A DNA stretch of 64,000 nt from an uncultured Lachnospiraceae bacterium (GTDB lineage Bacteria; Bacillota; Clostridia; Lachnospirales; Lachnospiraceae), in contig CANOVJ010000008.1 of NCBI GenBank assembly GCA_947570615.1, positions 43,966 to 107,965 of the forward strand, read 5' to 3'. Below the pieces are notes generated by a model. The model ran no database searches, had not been told where the DNA came from, and saw only the letters and a list, made by a program, of their open reading frames with translations. Position 1 is the stretch's first letter; each line of letters starts with the position of its first letter. Shown here in pieces: positions 27,883 to 35,353 of this stretch. The position numbers and the translations under genes are program-made.

Positions 27883-28481
27883 AGCTGCCAGAGTTTAAAA
27901 TGGGGTTTACGTTTTCAGGGAAATATCGAAAGGACTATATTCGGCCAATGTGCGAAGCATTATTGAAGCTCGGATTTCATAAAAACGATATATTTTATGA
28001 TGAATGGCATGAGGAGCTTATAAATGGAACACGGGGAGATGAAATATTAAAAGAGATATATCGGCATCATTGTGAGCTTGTAGTTGTACTGCTCTCTCCT
28101 GACTATAAGGAACGGAACTGGCCTGGAAATATCGAGTGGCGTTCTGTCAAGGAGCTGATTAATGAGGGGAAGGATGATAAGATTTGTCTTCTGGGGATAG
28201 ACTCTGTTGACATAGATAAGATAGATGGGCTGTATAAGCATCAGGCAATTCCCAAGTATATTGACAGTACGCCATCAGCAGAAGTCGCAAAATTTATAGT
28301 TCGAGTATACAGACAGAGGTTTGATTCGGATGATATAGATGTTGGATCAGGAACACAAACGATTTACCGTTCGGGGGATCTCAAAAAACCTTCTCAGATA
28401 AGCAGAACCAACAGCAGACCAGGCCATATTGACAGAGTGATGGGGTGTGACGATAAGGCCGGAGTGGACGGAGTATTTTAA
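27879..28481 (+). CDS. TIR-domain protein, candidate NADase effector
   Basis: This protein has 200 residues. Residues 6-130 fit a TIR fold: an opening strand GFTFSGKYRKDYI, an alpha-A segment PMCEALLKLGF, IFYDEWHEELI, a CELVVVLLSPDY strand, then WPGNIEWRSV with W81 and E86 where TIR enzymes carry the catalytic Glu. Bacterial TIR proteins typically cleave NAD or make cyclic ADP-ribose signals in anti-phage systems. Residues 130-200 are an unassigned, probably flexible tail. The start ATG lies inside the stop of the 29-residue gene, and GGGGAGG precedes it. It does not match Thoeris neighbours (no ThsA seen). The MBL gene upstream is the likely partner. Confidence 0.7.
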   Translation: MKLPEFKMGFTFSGKYRKDYIRPMCEALLKLGFHKNDIFYDEWHEELINGTRGDEILKEIYRHHCELVVVLLSPDYKERNWPGNIEWRSVKELINEGKDDKICLLGIDSVDIDKIDGLYKHQAIPKYIDSTPSAEVAKFIVRVYRQRFDSDDIDVGSGTQTIYRSGDLKKPSQISRTNSRPGHIDRVMGCDDKAGVDGVF

Positions 28482-28779
28482 AGAGCAGATTAATAAAATG
28501 ACTTATTACGTGCAGAACTACGGCGAGGTTGAGTTCGCTGAAAATGAAATGACGTCTGTTGTGGCATATCACAGGTCAGAAATACTGATCAGATTTAATA
28601 TGGAGATATCAGAGAACGGCGAATCTGCGGAAGGGATGATGATAGAGGTCTGGGAGAGTTACATTAGTGAACGCAAGATGGGGACATGTGTTTTGAGACT
28701 GGTCTATCGAAATGATGTTTCCACAATCTGGGAGTATATTCCGGGAGACTGGGATGACAGAATCCTGTCGTGGAGATAA
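28447..28779 (+). CDS. Unknown 110-residue acidic protein downstream of TIR
   Basis: The GTG start overlaps the end of the TIR gene by 35 bp; an ATG at 28498 is an alternative. The protein opens RPEWTEYFKEQINKMTYYV and then alternates beta-like segments (EILIRFNMEI, MMIEVWESYI, CVLRLVYR), ending in IPGDWDDR. It is acidic with no membrane segment. I recognise no family. The size, acidity and position would suit an immunity or regulatory partner for the cassette, but this is guesswork from context. Confidence 0.5.
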   Translation: MTIRPEWTEYFKEQINKMTYYVQNYGEVEFAENEMTSVVAYHRSEILIRFNMEISENGESAEGMMIEVWESYISERKMGTCVLRLVYRNDVSTIWEYIPGDWDDRILSWR

Positions 28780-28836
28780 ATGTGTGTACCGTAACGGCGT
28801 ATTGCCGCAGATAGTAAACCGATCAGGAGGGATGTT

Positions 28837-29277
28837 TTGAAATCGCAGCAGCAATTATATCATTATTGTACAGAAACGAATAGCCGCACAAAAAACTGGA
28901 TTCGGGCAATAGAAAATGGCAGGATAGCAGATATGGAGGTATGGCGGAACAGTGCCGCATCGTATGGAGACGGTTCTTACCTGGTGGCGAAGATAGAAAG
29001 AGGATATCTGGGGCCGGCAGATGAGCTATGGGGCATTTTGAAGCGAGATTGTAATGAAGAAGCTTATATTGATGACGTACGTGTGGTGACGGACCGGATT
29101 TTCCGGGATATGAGTTCGAGACTGACCGCTTTATTGGGGAAACCTTCCCACCATGTTGTAATGCGTGTGAATAGCAATGGAGAAGGGCTGTTTTTCATTG
29201 GGCCACGTTCCCTGCCGTATGATATTCTTTTTTCGGATGAGGGGGTTTTTATGACGGTGGGATATGATGTGTTCTAG
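28837..29277 (+). CDS. Unknown 146-residue protein closing the MBL-TIR cassette
   Basis: The start is TTG 28837, with CAGGAGG six bases upstream; the ATG at 28832 stops after two codons. The protein opens QQLYHYCTETNSRTKNW and has a WRNSAASYGDGSYLV stretch and a C-terminal GLFFIGPRSLPYDILFSDEG. I cannot assign a family. The TAG stop at 29275 is followed in the same frame by 27 sense codons, including PELYRYLSSNGFRIG, before TAG 29356. This could be the original C-terminus behind a nonsense mutation. It ends the cassette, since a terminator follows at 29398. Confidence 0.55.
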   Translation: MKSQQQLYHYCTETNSRTKNWIRAIENGRIADMEVWRNSAASYGDGSYLVAKIERGYLGPADELWGILKRDCNEEAYIDDVRVVTDRIFRDMSSRLTALLGKPSHHVVMRVNSNGEGLFFIGPRSLPYDILFSDEGVFMTVGYDVF

Positions 29278-29397
29278 GGATTTCTGGACAGGGCGGACAG
29301 GTGCTCGTTTCCGGAGCTGTACAGGTATTTGAGCAGTAACGGGTTCCGGATTGGGTAGAGGAATTGGGTTTGTGCGCGAAAAATGTTTACGAAGAGA

Positions 29398-29434
29398 AAG
29401 AAGCTGTTGCATCATGATGTGACAGCTTCTTTTA
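29398..29434 (+). terminator. Rho-independent terminator after the MBL-TIR cassette
   Basis: AAGAAGCTGT (29398-29407) pairs perfectly with ACAGCTTCTT (29422-29431). The interior CATCATGATG is itself a palindrome, giving a long stem, and TTTT follows. Confidence 0.75.
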
Positions 29435-29440
29435 TGCGCA

Positions 29441-29483
29441 GGCCCGTGCAACGGAAAGTTGCCGCTAAAGCGGCGCACGGGCC
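29441..29483. other. GC-rich multi-branched inverted repeat
   Basis: GGCCCGTGC (29441-29449) pairs perfectly with GCACGGGCC (29475-29483). Nested inside is GCCGCT-AA-AGCGGC (29461-29474) and a weak AAC/GTT stem (29450-29460), which would give a branched fold. The patch is far more GC-rich than the flanking DNA. It may be a dispersed repeat or a structured RNA. The 29278-29704 gap holds no other supported gene. Confidence 0.6.
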
Positions 29484-29626
29484 GCGCGGCGAGCAGGGAA
29501 AAAAGCCTTCCTCTACTCGAATTTAGAAAGAAATTAATTAATGTAAAAAGAAATAGAGTTATGCGTTGCTGTGGGGAGGGAAGCGGTACTAAAGGACGTG
29601 GATAGTATAAGTAAGATAAAAAATCC

Positions 29627-29655
29627 TTGCGGGAACGGCCAAATAACCGTATAGT
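29627..29655 (+). promoter_or_regulatory. Possible promoter for the aldolase-to-TagF-like operon
   Basis: TTGCGG (29627-29632), a 17-bp spacer and TATAGT (29650-29655) lie about 50 bp before the aldolase start. The -10 box is good and the -35 box poor, so this is tentative, but the terminator upstream means a promoter is needed here. Confidence 0.4.
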
Positions 29656-29704
29656 TAGAGTAGAGATAATAAAGGGTAATTGAGAAGGAGTGTTTTTTTG
29701 TACA

Positions 29705-30559
29705 GTGAACACATATATCAGCACAAACTCTGAACAATATTTTGCTTTCAACATATGGGATATCGAGTCCGCAAAGGCCGTGATGGATGCCGCTGCACAG
29801 TGGAAGAAAAATCTGATTCTGCAGACCTCCACAAAAGCTTTTCAGCAGATGGACAAAGAAGAAATGCGTTTTTTTGTGGCAAACTATTCCGGGAACACAG
29901 GAATTCGGGCTTATCTGCATCTGGATCACTGCAAAAAGATGAACTTAATACAGGAGGCGGCACGCTGTAAATGGGATTCAGTCATGATTGACGCGTCCGA
30001 GCTGCCACTTGAGGAGAATATCCGGCTTACAAATGAGGTCTGTGACGCCATGAAGGAATATGAAATTCCGGTGGAGGCAGAAATAGGCCAGATCAGTGGC
30101 GCGGAGGAGGATGTCTGCGTGAAGGAAGCCGGAGTCGCGCGATTTGAGGATGTATGCACCTTTGTAAAGAGAACAAACGCAGATATGCTCGCTGTGGCGG
30201 TCGGAACGGCCCATGGCATTTATCAGGGGGCGCCGAAGCTGCATTATGATCTGCTTGAGCGGATTATGCGTTTTACGCATATTCCTCTGGTGATTCATGG
30301 CGGAACGGGTCTCAACGACGAGACATTTCGGAAACTCCTGTCTTATAAAAATGTAAAAAAAATTAATATATCGACAGATGTAAAGCTGGCGTATCGAAGC
30401 GGAATATATGAAAGTATTCGGAAGGGAGAACTGGAGGAAACGAGATTTGACCCCCTGAAGGTAACAGGAGAAATTCACGATTCTATCTGTAAAATGGCGA
30501 AAGAAAAACTGGCGCTGCTCTGTGGAAATAAAAATTCCGGGGAAAAGGTTGAAAAGTAA
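29705..30559 (+). CDS. Class II (zinc) aldolase, KbaY/FbaA family
   Basis: I favour GTG 29705, because the GTG at 29690 overlaps the AAGGAG ribosome site itself. The 284-residue protein has the class II aldolase zinc site: HLDH (72-75), H170 in GTAHGIYQG and H198 in IHGGTGL, plus EAEIGQ and the NISTD phosphate loop near the end. Such enzymes split or join DHAP and an aldehyde (fructose-1,6-bisphosphate, tagatose-1,6-bisphosphate or similar). It is the first of five closely packed genes ending in a TagF-like transferase, so it may supply a building block for a CDP-alcohol; that role is inference. Confidence 0.85.
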   Translation: MNTYISTNSEQYFAFNIWDIESAKAVMDAAAQWKKNLILQTSTKAFQQMDKEEMRFFVANYSGNTGIRAYLHLDHCKKMNLIQEAARCKWDSVMIDASELPLEENIRLTNEVCDAMKEYEIPVEAEIGQISGAEEDVCVKEAGVARFEDVCTFVKRTNADMLAVAVGTAHGIYQGAPKLHYDLLERIMRFTHIPLVIHGGTGLNDETFRKLLSYKNVKKINISTDVKLAYRSGIYESIRKGELEETRFDPLKVTGEIHDSICKMAKEKLALLCGNKNSGEKVEK

Positions 30560-30561
30560 AA

Positions 30562-32094
30562 ATGAAAACAATTCTTGTATTGAATATGGGGATGAAAAGT
30601 ATCCGCAGTATTATATTTGACAGCGAGGGAAACAAGCTTGCCCAGGCGGCCCTTCCCATAGAGACATCCCTGTCAGGGGAATGTGTGACTCAGAACCCTC
30701 GTGAATGGTGGGAGAAGGCTGGAAGGGTCATAAGAGAGACCGTGGCAGATGCAGCCGGAGTGAAGATAGACTATCTTACAGTTACCACATCCTCGTCCTG
30801 CCTGGTATGTGTAGACAGGGATGGAGAGGCATTAACTCCCTGCATCATGGTATCTGACAGGCGGGCGGTCAGCGAGAGCAATTTCATAAAGACCGATCCT
30901 GCATTTGAGACGGTTAAGAGAGAGACCGGGCTGGATGCGGATCCTTATCTGATGCTGCCGAAAGCACTCTGGGTTAAAAGAAATCAGAAAGAGATGTTTG
31001 ACAGAGTATATAAACTCCTGGCACCCAATGATTTCCTTATTGCAAAATTGACGGATCGCTATGTTACGGATTATATGAATGCCCAAAAGTGGCATTATGA
31101 TCTGGAGAAAAGAAAATACCCACTGGAGTTGCTGAAAAACATTGGTATACCGTCAGAGCTCCTTCCGGAGGTTATAGCTCCTGGGGAGTATGCAGGAGAT
31201 ATCAGTGACCGGGCCGTCAGGGAAACCGGGCTGAACAAAGGAGTAAAGATTACCGTATCCACCTACGATGCGATCTGCTCTTTTATAGGAAGCGGCGTAT
31301 CACAGGCGGGAGAGGCCAGTGATGTGTCGGGGACTGTGACGGTGTTCCGGGCGGCAGCAGAACAGAAAATAGAATGTCCACTCACTAAAATACAGCAGCT
31401 CCCCTATTACGAAGGGAATATGAATATTGTAGGGGGATCCAATAACCTTGGCGGAGGACTGATCGAATGGGTGAAGCAATGCTATTATCAAAATGAAGCT
31501 TTCCCCTATGAACTGATGGAAAAGGACGCCGGAGAAGCAGCGCTGGGAGCAGGAGGCGTTATATTTCTTCCCTACCTTCTGGGAGAGAGAGCGCCCGTGT
31601 GGGATCCTGATGCGAGAGGTGTGTTTTTTGGACTGGAGCGTATGCATACCCGCAGGGAAATGACCAGAGCCGTTTTTGAGAGCACTGGCTTTATAGATTT
31701 GGATATGATAGCGGCGATAGAGGAGACAGGGCTCAGGGTTAATTCTATTCGAATGTCTGGCGGGCTTGCAAGGCTGAATCTGATTTCACAGATAAAAGCG
31801 GATATTACCGGGCGTGAGGTTCTGGTGTTGTCCGAGTTTGAGACGACGGCCACAGGGGCGGCTATGATCGCATTTTATGGTCAGAAGGTGTATGGCTCAC
31901 TGAGGGAGGCTGCAGAACAGTTTGTGAGAGTGAGGATGATCATCAGACCGGATCGTAAAAATTATTTACAATATCAGGACATATATGCACTGTACAAAGA
32001 AACCTATCGGACATTGAAGCCTCTGTTTCCCAGAAGAAGGGAGATAACGGAGAGGTTATACAGGAAAAAGCAGGTAAGAATAGAAAATTTATAG
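30562..32094 (+). CDS. FGGY-family carbohydrate kinase
   Basis: This 510-residue kinase has two actin-like domains. The N-terminal phosphate loop is LVLNMGMKSIRSIIFD, although the usual Asp-x-Gly-Thr is replaced by Asn-Met-Gly-Met. A central VSGTVTVFRA gives the second phosphate motif, and GGLARLNLISQIKADITG near residue 395 is the adenosine motif typical of xylulokinase/gluconokinase-like members. It would phosphorylate a sugar or polyol with ATP. The gene begins two bases after the aldolase stop. The altered first loop may change substrate or activity. The substrate cannot be named. Confidence 0.85.
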   Translation: MKTILVLNMGMKSIRSIIFDSEGNKLAQAALPIETSLSGECVTQNPREWWEKAGRVIRETVADAAGVKIDYLTVTTSSSCLVCVDRDGEALTPCIMVSDRRAVSESNFIKTDPAFETVKRETGLDADPYLMLPKALWVKRNQKEMFDRVYKLLAPNDFLIAKLTDRYVTDYMNAQKWHYDLEKRKYPLELLKNIGIPSELLPEVIAPGEYAGDISDRAVRETGLNKGVKITVSTYDAICSFIGSGVSQAGEASDVSGTVTVFRAAAEQKIECPLTKIQQLPYYEGNMNIVGGSNNLGGGLIEWVKQCYYQNEAFPYELMEKDAGEAALGAGGVIFLPYLLGERAPVWDPDARGVFFGLERMHTRREMTRAVFESTGFIDLDMIAAIEETGLRVNSIRMSGGLARLNLISQIKADITGREVLVLSEFETTATGAAMIAFYGQKVYGSLREAAEQFVRVRMIIRPDRKNYLQYQDIYALYKETYRTLKPLFPRRREITERLYRKKQVRIENL

Positions 32095-32119
32095 TTCAGA
32101 GAAGGAAACAGGTATTTAT

Positions 32120-33262
32120 ATGAAAGCGTATCAGCTCAATGTTCCGACAAGCGTATATTTTGGCAGAAATATTTTAAAGGAAGTAATCGGGGAGCAGCAG
32201 AAGCTACTGAAAGGAACGATCCTTGTGGTGACCACAGGGCGTTCCCTGATCCGGTTTAAGCATCTTCAGTTGCTGGTGGATTCGCTCGAAGCACTGCCAA
32301 CAGTAAGCAAAGTAGTTATTTTTGACGGAATAAGCGCAAATCCCAGACTGTCAGAGGTGGAGAAGGGCGCCGCTGTCGGGAAAAAGGAAAAGGTGGATGT
32401 TGTAGTAGGCTTCGGAGGAGGCAGCGCGTTGGATGCCGCCAAGGCGATCGCGGTGGGGGCAGGGCATACGGAAGATGCCAGCGATTTCTTTTATGGGAAA
32501 AAGATGCCCACAGAAAGTACGCTGCCCATTATAGCAATTCCTACGACAGCAGGAACCGGCAGCGAGCTGAGCAAGGCGGCAATCATAACGGACGAAGAAC
32601 GGAAAGTGAAGAACGGAATCAGAGGGACAGCCCTGTACCCCAGGCTTGCCATAGTGGATTCCTGGTTTACGGAGACGGTCCCTTTTAAGGTTACCATGGA
32701 AACGGGCTTTGATGTGCTGGCGCATGCCATTGAGAGTTATATTTCCAGGGCGGCCACACCCTATACGGAGATGCAGTCCGAATATGCCATCAGGATCGTG
32801 GGAAAATATCTGCCCAGGCTGGCAGAAAATTTGCAGGATGTGGAGGCAAGGGAGAAAATGAGCCTTGCGAGCATGATCATGGGGATCAATCTTGGAAACG
32901 CCAGTACCTGTCTGCCTCATCGCCTGCAGTATCCGCTGGGGGCTCACACAGATACCAGCCATGGACAGGGACTGGCCGCGCTGTTTCCGGCGTGGGTGAG
33001 ATATGAGTATCGGTATTCCGGAGAGAAAATGAAAAAGGTTATAAAGATACTTGCAGATATAAATTGTAAAGATGACACAGATGTGGTAGAATCAATAAGT
33101 AAGTTTATAAAAAGTCTGGGTCTGCCAATAACTCTTCGTGAGACAGGTATTGAGCAATCCCTGATCAGTGAAATGATAAATGAGGTCTCTGGAAGTATAG
33201 AGAAAGATCCTGCGGCGCAGGATAAAGATATTATAGAAAAAATTTACCACACAGCGTTTTAG
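32120..33262 (+). CDS. Iron-containing (group III) alcohol dehydrogenase
   Basis: This 380-residue protein has the dinucleotide loop GFGGGSALD (97-105), TAGTGSEL at 144-151 and metal ligands D198, H202, H267 and H281, all in family spacing. It should interconvert an aldehyde or ketone and an alcohol using NAD(P)H. Relatives include phosphonoacetaldehyde and 1,3-propanediol-type reductases. It lies between a kinase and a cytidylyltransferase, so I infer that it makes the alcohol later carried as a CDP derivative. No phosphoenolpyruvate mutase is nearby, which weakens a phosphonate role. Confidence 0.85.
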   Translation: MKAYQLNVPTSVYFGRNILKEVIGEQQKLLKGTILVVTTGRSLIRFKHLQLLVDSLEALPTVSKVVIFDGISANPRLSEVEKGAAVGKKEKVDVVVGFGGGSALDAAKAIAVGAGHTEDASDFFYGKKMPTESTLPIIAIPTTAGTGSELSKAAIITDEERKVKNGIRGTALYPRLAIVDSWFTETVPFKVTMETGFDVLAHAIESYISRAATPYTEMQSEYAIRIVGKYLPRLAENLQDVEAREKMSLASMIMGINLGNASTCLPHRLQYPLGAHTDTSHGQGLAALFPAWVRYEYRYSGEKMKKVIKILADINCKDDTDVVESISKFIKSLGLPITLRETGIEQSLISEMINEVSGSIEKDPAAQDKDIIEKIYHTAF

Positions 33263-33277
33263 TGAGAAAGGGTAAAT

Positions 33278-34006
33278 ATGCAGGCAATTATCATGGCCGC
33301 TGGAAAAGGAAGCCGGTTAGGCGCTCTTACAGCAGGAAAACCGAAGTCTTTTGCCGAAATTAAAGGAAAGAAACTGATTGAATACAATTTGCAGCTACTG
33401 CAACGCTATGGAATCGAAGAGATTATCATTGTCGTTGGATATCAGTGGGAGGCGTTCGAAGAACTGACCAGAGATATGGCGAATGTACGGCTTGTGTACA
33501 ATCCCTTTTATGAGATGGTAAATGTGCTTGGATCCTTTTTCATGGGGATGGAAGCGTTACACGATGATTTCATCTATCTTCATGCGGATACACTGTGTGA
33601 GCCTGCGATTTTCGAAAAGATGATAGAACTGGGAGCAGATGCGGTACTTCCGGTTGAATATGGAAGCTGTAATGAGGAAGCCATGAAGGTAAGAAGCGAG
33701 AATGGCAGACTTGCGCAGATCACGAAGCAGATGCCTCTGGAGGTGGCGGAAGGGGAATTTATTGGCATGGCCTCCTTCCGAAAGGAAGTGCTTCCGGCGC
33801 TTAAGGCAAAGACCAGACAGTTGATGAAGGAAAAGGAATTTGCCGCTTACTTCGAAAGTGCGATCCAAAGACTGATCGACGAGGAGGATTTCAGGATCGA
33901 GACTGTCTCCACGGAAGGCGCTTTCTGGGCTGAAATTGATTTTGTGGAAGACTATGAGAAGGCTGTGAGAGAAATACCGGAGAGCCTCACTGCGATGACA
34001 GTATAA
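33278..34006 (+). CDS. LicC-like nucleotidyltransferase (CTP:phospho-alcohol type)
   Basis: This 242-residue single-domain GT-A-like nucleotidyltransferase has IIMAAGKGSRLG (4-15), then KPKSF with the active-site Lys, YLHADT for the metal Asp and FWAEID near the C-terminus. It most resembles LicC-type phosphocholine cytidylyltransferases, which make CDP-alcohols. The TagF-like transferase gene follows after 14 bp, consistent with a CDP-linked donor. The substrate is unknown; glycerol, choline-like or sugar-alcohol phosphates are all possible. Confidence 0.8.
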   Translation: MQAIIMAAGKGSRLGALTAGKPKSFAEIKGKKLIEYNLQLLQRYGIEEIIIVVGYQWEAFEELTRDMANVRLVYNPFYEMVNVLGSFFMGMEALHDDFIYLHADTLCEPAIFEKMIELGADAVLPVEYGSCNEEAMKVRSENGRLAQITKQMPLEVAEGEFIGMASFRKEVLPALKAKTRQLMKEKEFAAYFESAIQRLIDEEDFRIETVSTEGAFWAEIDFVEDYEKAVREIPESLTAMTV

Positions 34007-34020
34007 ATACGGGTACAAAG

Positions 34021-35253
34021 ATGGGATATAATGAGAAAAGTGACTGGTCAGAAACATTATATATTGGCAGGCGCAAAATAAAAGCCTTTTTTCACGGGCT
34101 GGCCTATTATATCTGCAGGGTATTTCCCATTGACAGACAGAAAATTGTGATGTGGACTTTTGAGGGGGGCGGTGGATATGGATGCAGTCCCAAATATGTG
34201 GCGGAGGAACTGTTAAAGCAAAACAGGGAAGGACGTGGAGCGTACGAAATCGTCTGGCTGGTGAATGACCTGGAGAAAGAATTTCCGCCGGAGATCCGGA
34301 AGGTGAAGAGTACTCTGTGGAACAGAGCGTACCATTTAACTACAGCGGGAACGTGGCTCAGTAACACACGAACCTTTTATGGGGCCAGGAAGAGAAAGAA
34401 GCAGTGTTATATTCAGACATGGCACGCAACGATCTGCATTAAACCTATAGGGAAGTATCGGGGGAGCCTTTTCCCTAAAATGGCATATCTGGTCAGCGAA
34501 TATGATTCCGGGCTGATCGATTACGTGTTGTCCGGTTCGGCGTGGTGTGATCATATGTACCGTGAAGGGTTGATTTATGATGGGGAAATAGTCAAGACGG
34601 GAACGCCCAGGTGTGATGTTCTGTTTAATCAGCGGGATGAGAAATACCGGCAGATGCGGCAGGAGTATCAGCTTCCCACAAATGCCAGGATCATGCTGTA
34701 CGCACCAACCTTTCGGGGCGGAAGCCAGAATAAGAATCGCAGCGTGAACACAGAGGAAGCTACGGTGGATTTTGTGCATCTGACAGAGGCGTTGGAGGAA
34801 AGGTTCGGGGGAACCTGGTATGTTTTTTTAAGATTACATCCCCAGCTTGCGGCTAAAATGCAGGGGATAAAGGTGGGACAGGCCTCAGACAGACTGGTGG
34901 ATGTGAGCCAGCGGCCGGATATGAATGAGATTATTGCCGGAGTAGATGCATTCCTGACAGACTATTCCAGTGCAATCTTTGAGGCTGCAATGATCGAACT
35001 GCCGGGATTTATCTATGCAGACGATCTTGAGGAGTATGTGGCGGATCGGGGAGATCTGTTTTTTGATATGTATAAGCTGCCCTTTCCGGTGGCTCTTAAC
35101 AATGAGGAGCTGGTGGAGAATATCAGAAGGTTTGACGAGGCGAAATATGGAAAGGAACTCTCACAGTTTATGGATGAGGTTGGAATGTTTGAGGATGGGA
35201 AGGCCAGTGAGAGGGTTGTGGAGTTGATAGAGAGAAGGCGGCTTTTGGGGTGA
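34021..35253 (+). CDS. CDP-glycerol glycerophosphotransferase-like (TagF/TagB family)
   Basis: This 410-residue protein is a GT-B-like teichoic acid polymerase or primase family member. QTWHAT (132-137) carries the catalytic His, PRCDVLF and MLYAPTFRG are hallmark strands, and DAFLTDYSSAIFEA (about residue 308) is the CDP-phosphate-binding loop with the second conserved Asp/Ser cluster. It would transfer a phospho-alditol from a CDP donor to a glycan at the inner membrane face. It is the last gene of the cassette, and AT-rich DNA follows directly. Glycerol is the family's usual cargo, but the unusual upstream genes suggest a different alcohol. Confidence 0.85.
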   Translation: MGYNEKSDWSETLYIGRRKIKAFFHGLAYYICRVFPIDRQKIVMWTFEGGGGYGCSPKYVAEELLKQNREGRGAYEIVWLVNDLEKEFPPEIRKVKSTLWNRAYHLTTAGTWLSNTRTFYGARKRKKQCYIQTWHATICIKPIGKYRGSLFPKMAYLVSEYDSGLIDYVLSGSAWCDHMYREGLIYDGEIVKTGTPRCDVLFNQRDEKYRQMRQEYQLPTNARIMLYAPTFRGGSQNKNRSVNTEEATVDFVHLTEALEERFGGTWYVFLRLHPQLAAKMQGIKVGQASDRLVDVSQRPDMNEIIAGVDAFLTDYSSAIFEAAMIELPGFIYADDLEEYVADRGDLFFDMYKLPFPVALNNEELVENIRRFDEAKYGKELSQFMDEVGMFEDGKASERVVELIERRRLLG

Positions 35254-35295
35254 AATAAGAAGGCAGCAGATATTGTAAATTGGGCGGGGCTGGGA

Positions 35296-35324
35296 TTGAT
35301 TTTTAGGTCGGAATATATTATATA
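35296..35324 (+). promoter_or_regulatory. Possible promoter at the start of the AT-rich block
   Basis: TTGATT (35296-35301), a 17-bp spacer and TATATA (35319-35324) lie in the 100-bp AT-rich gap before the GT4 gene. Several overlapping TATA-like boxes make the exact -10 uncertain. Confidence 0.4.
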
Positions 35325-35353
35325 TATTTTATTAAATAAATGTGAGGACTCGA

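Noticed and set aside
26440-29277. Thoeris, CBASS or TIR-Argonaute system
   Set aside because: No ThsA (SIR2/SLOG), CD-NTase, STING or PIWI-type protein is present. Only the TIR domain matches, so no known system name is used.
29131-29832. A - strand frame of about 230 codons across the cassette end and aldolase start
   Set aside because: It crosses a terminator, a GC-rich palindrome and a promoter, and overlaps two + strand genes. No ribosome site or domain supports it.
29705-35253. Phosphonate biosynthesis operon
   Set aside because: The iron alcohol dehydrogenase and LicC-like protein would fit, but there is no PEP mutase or phosphonopyruvate decarboxylase. A CDP-alditol reading is simpler.
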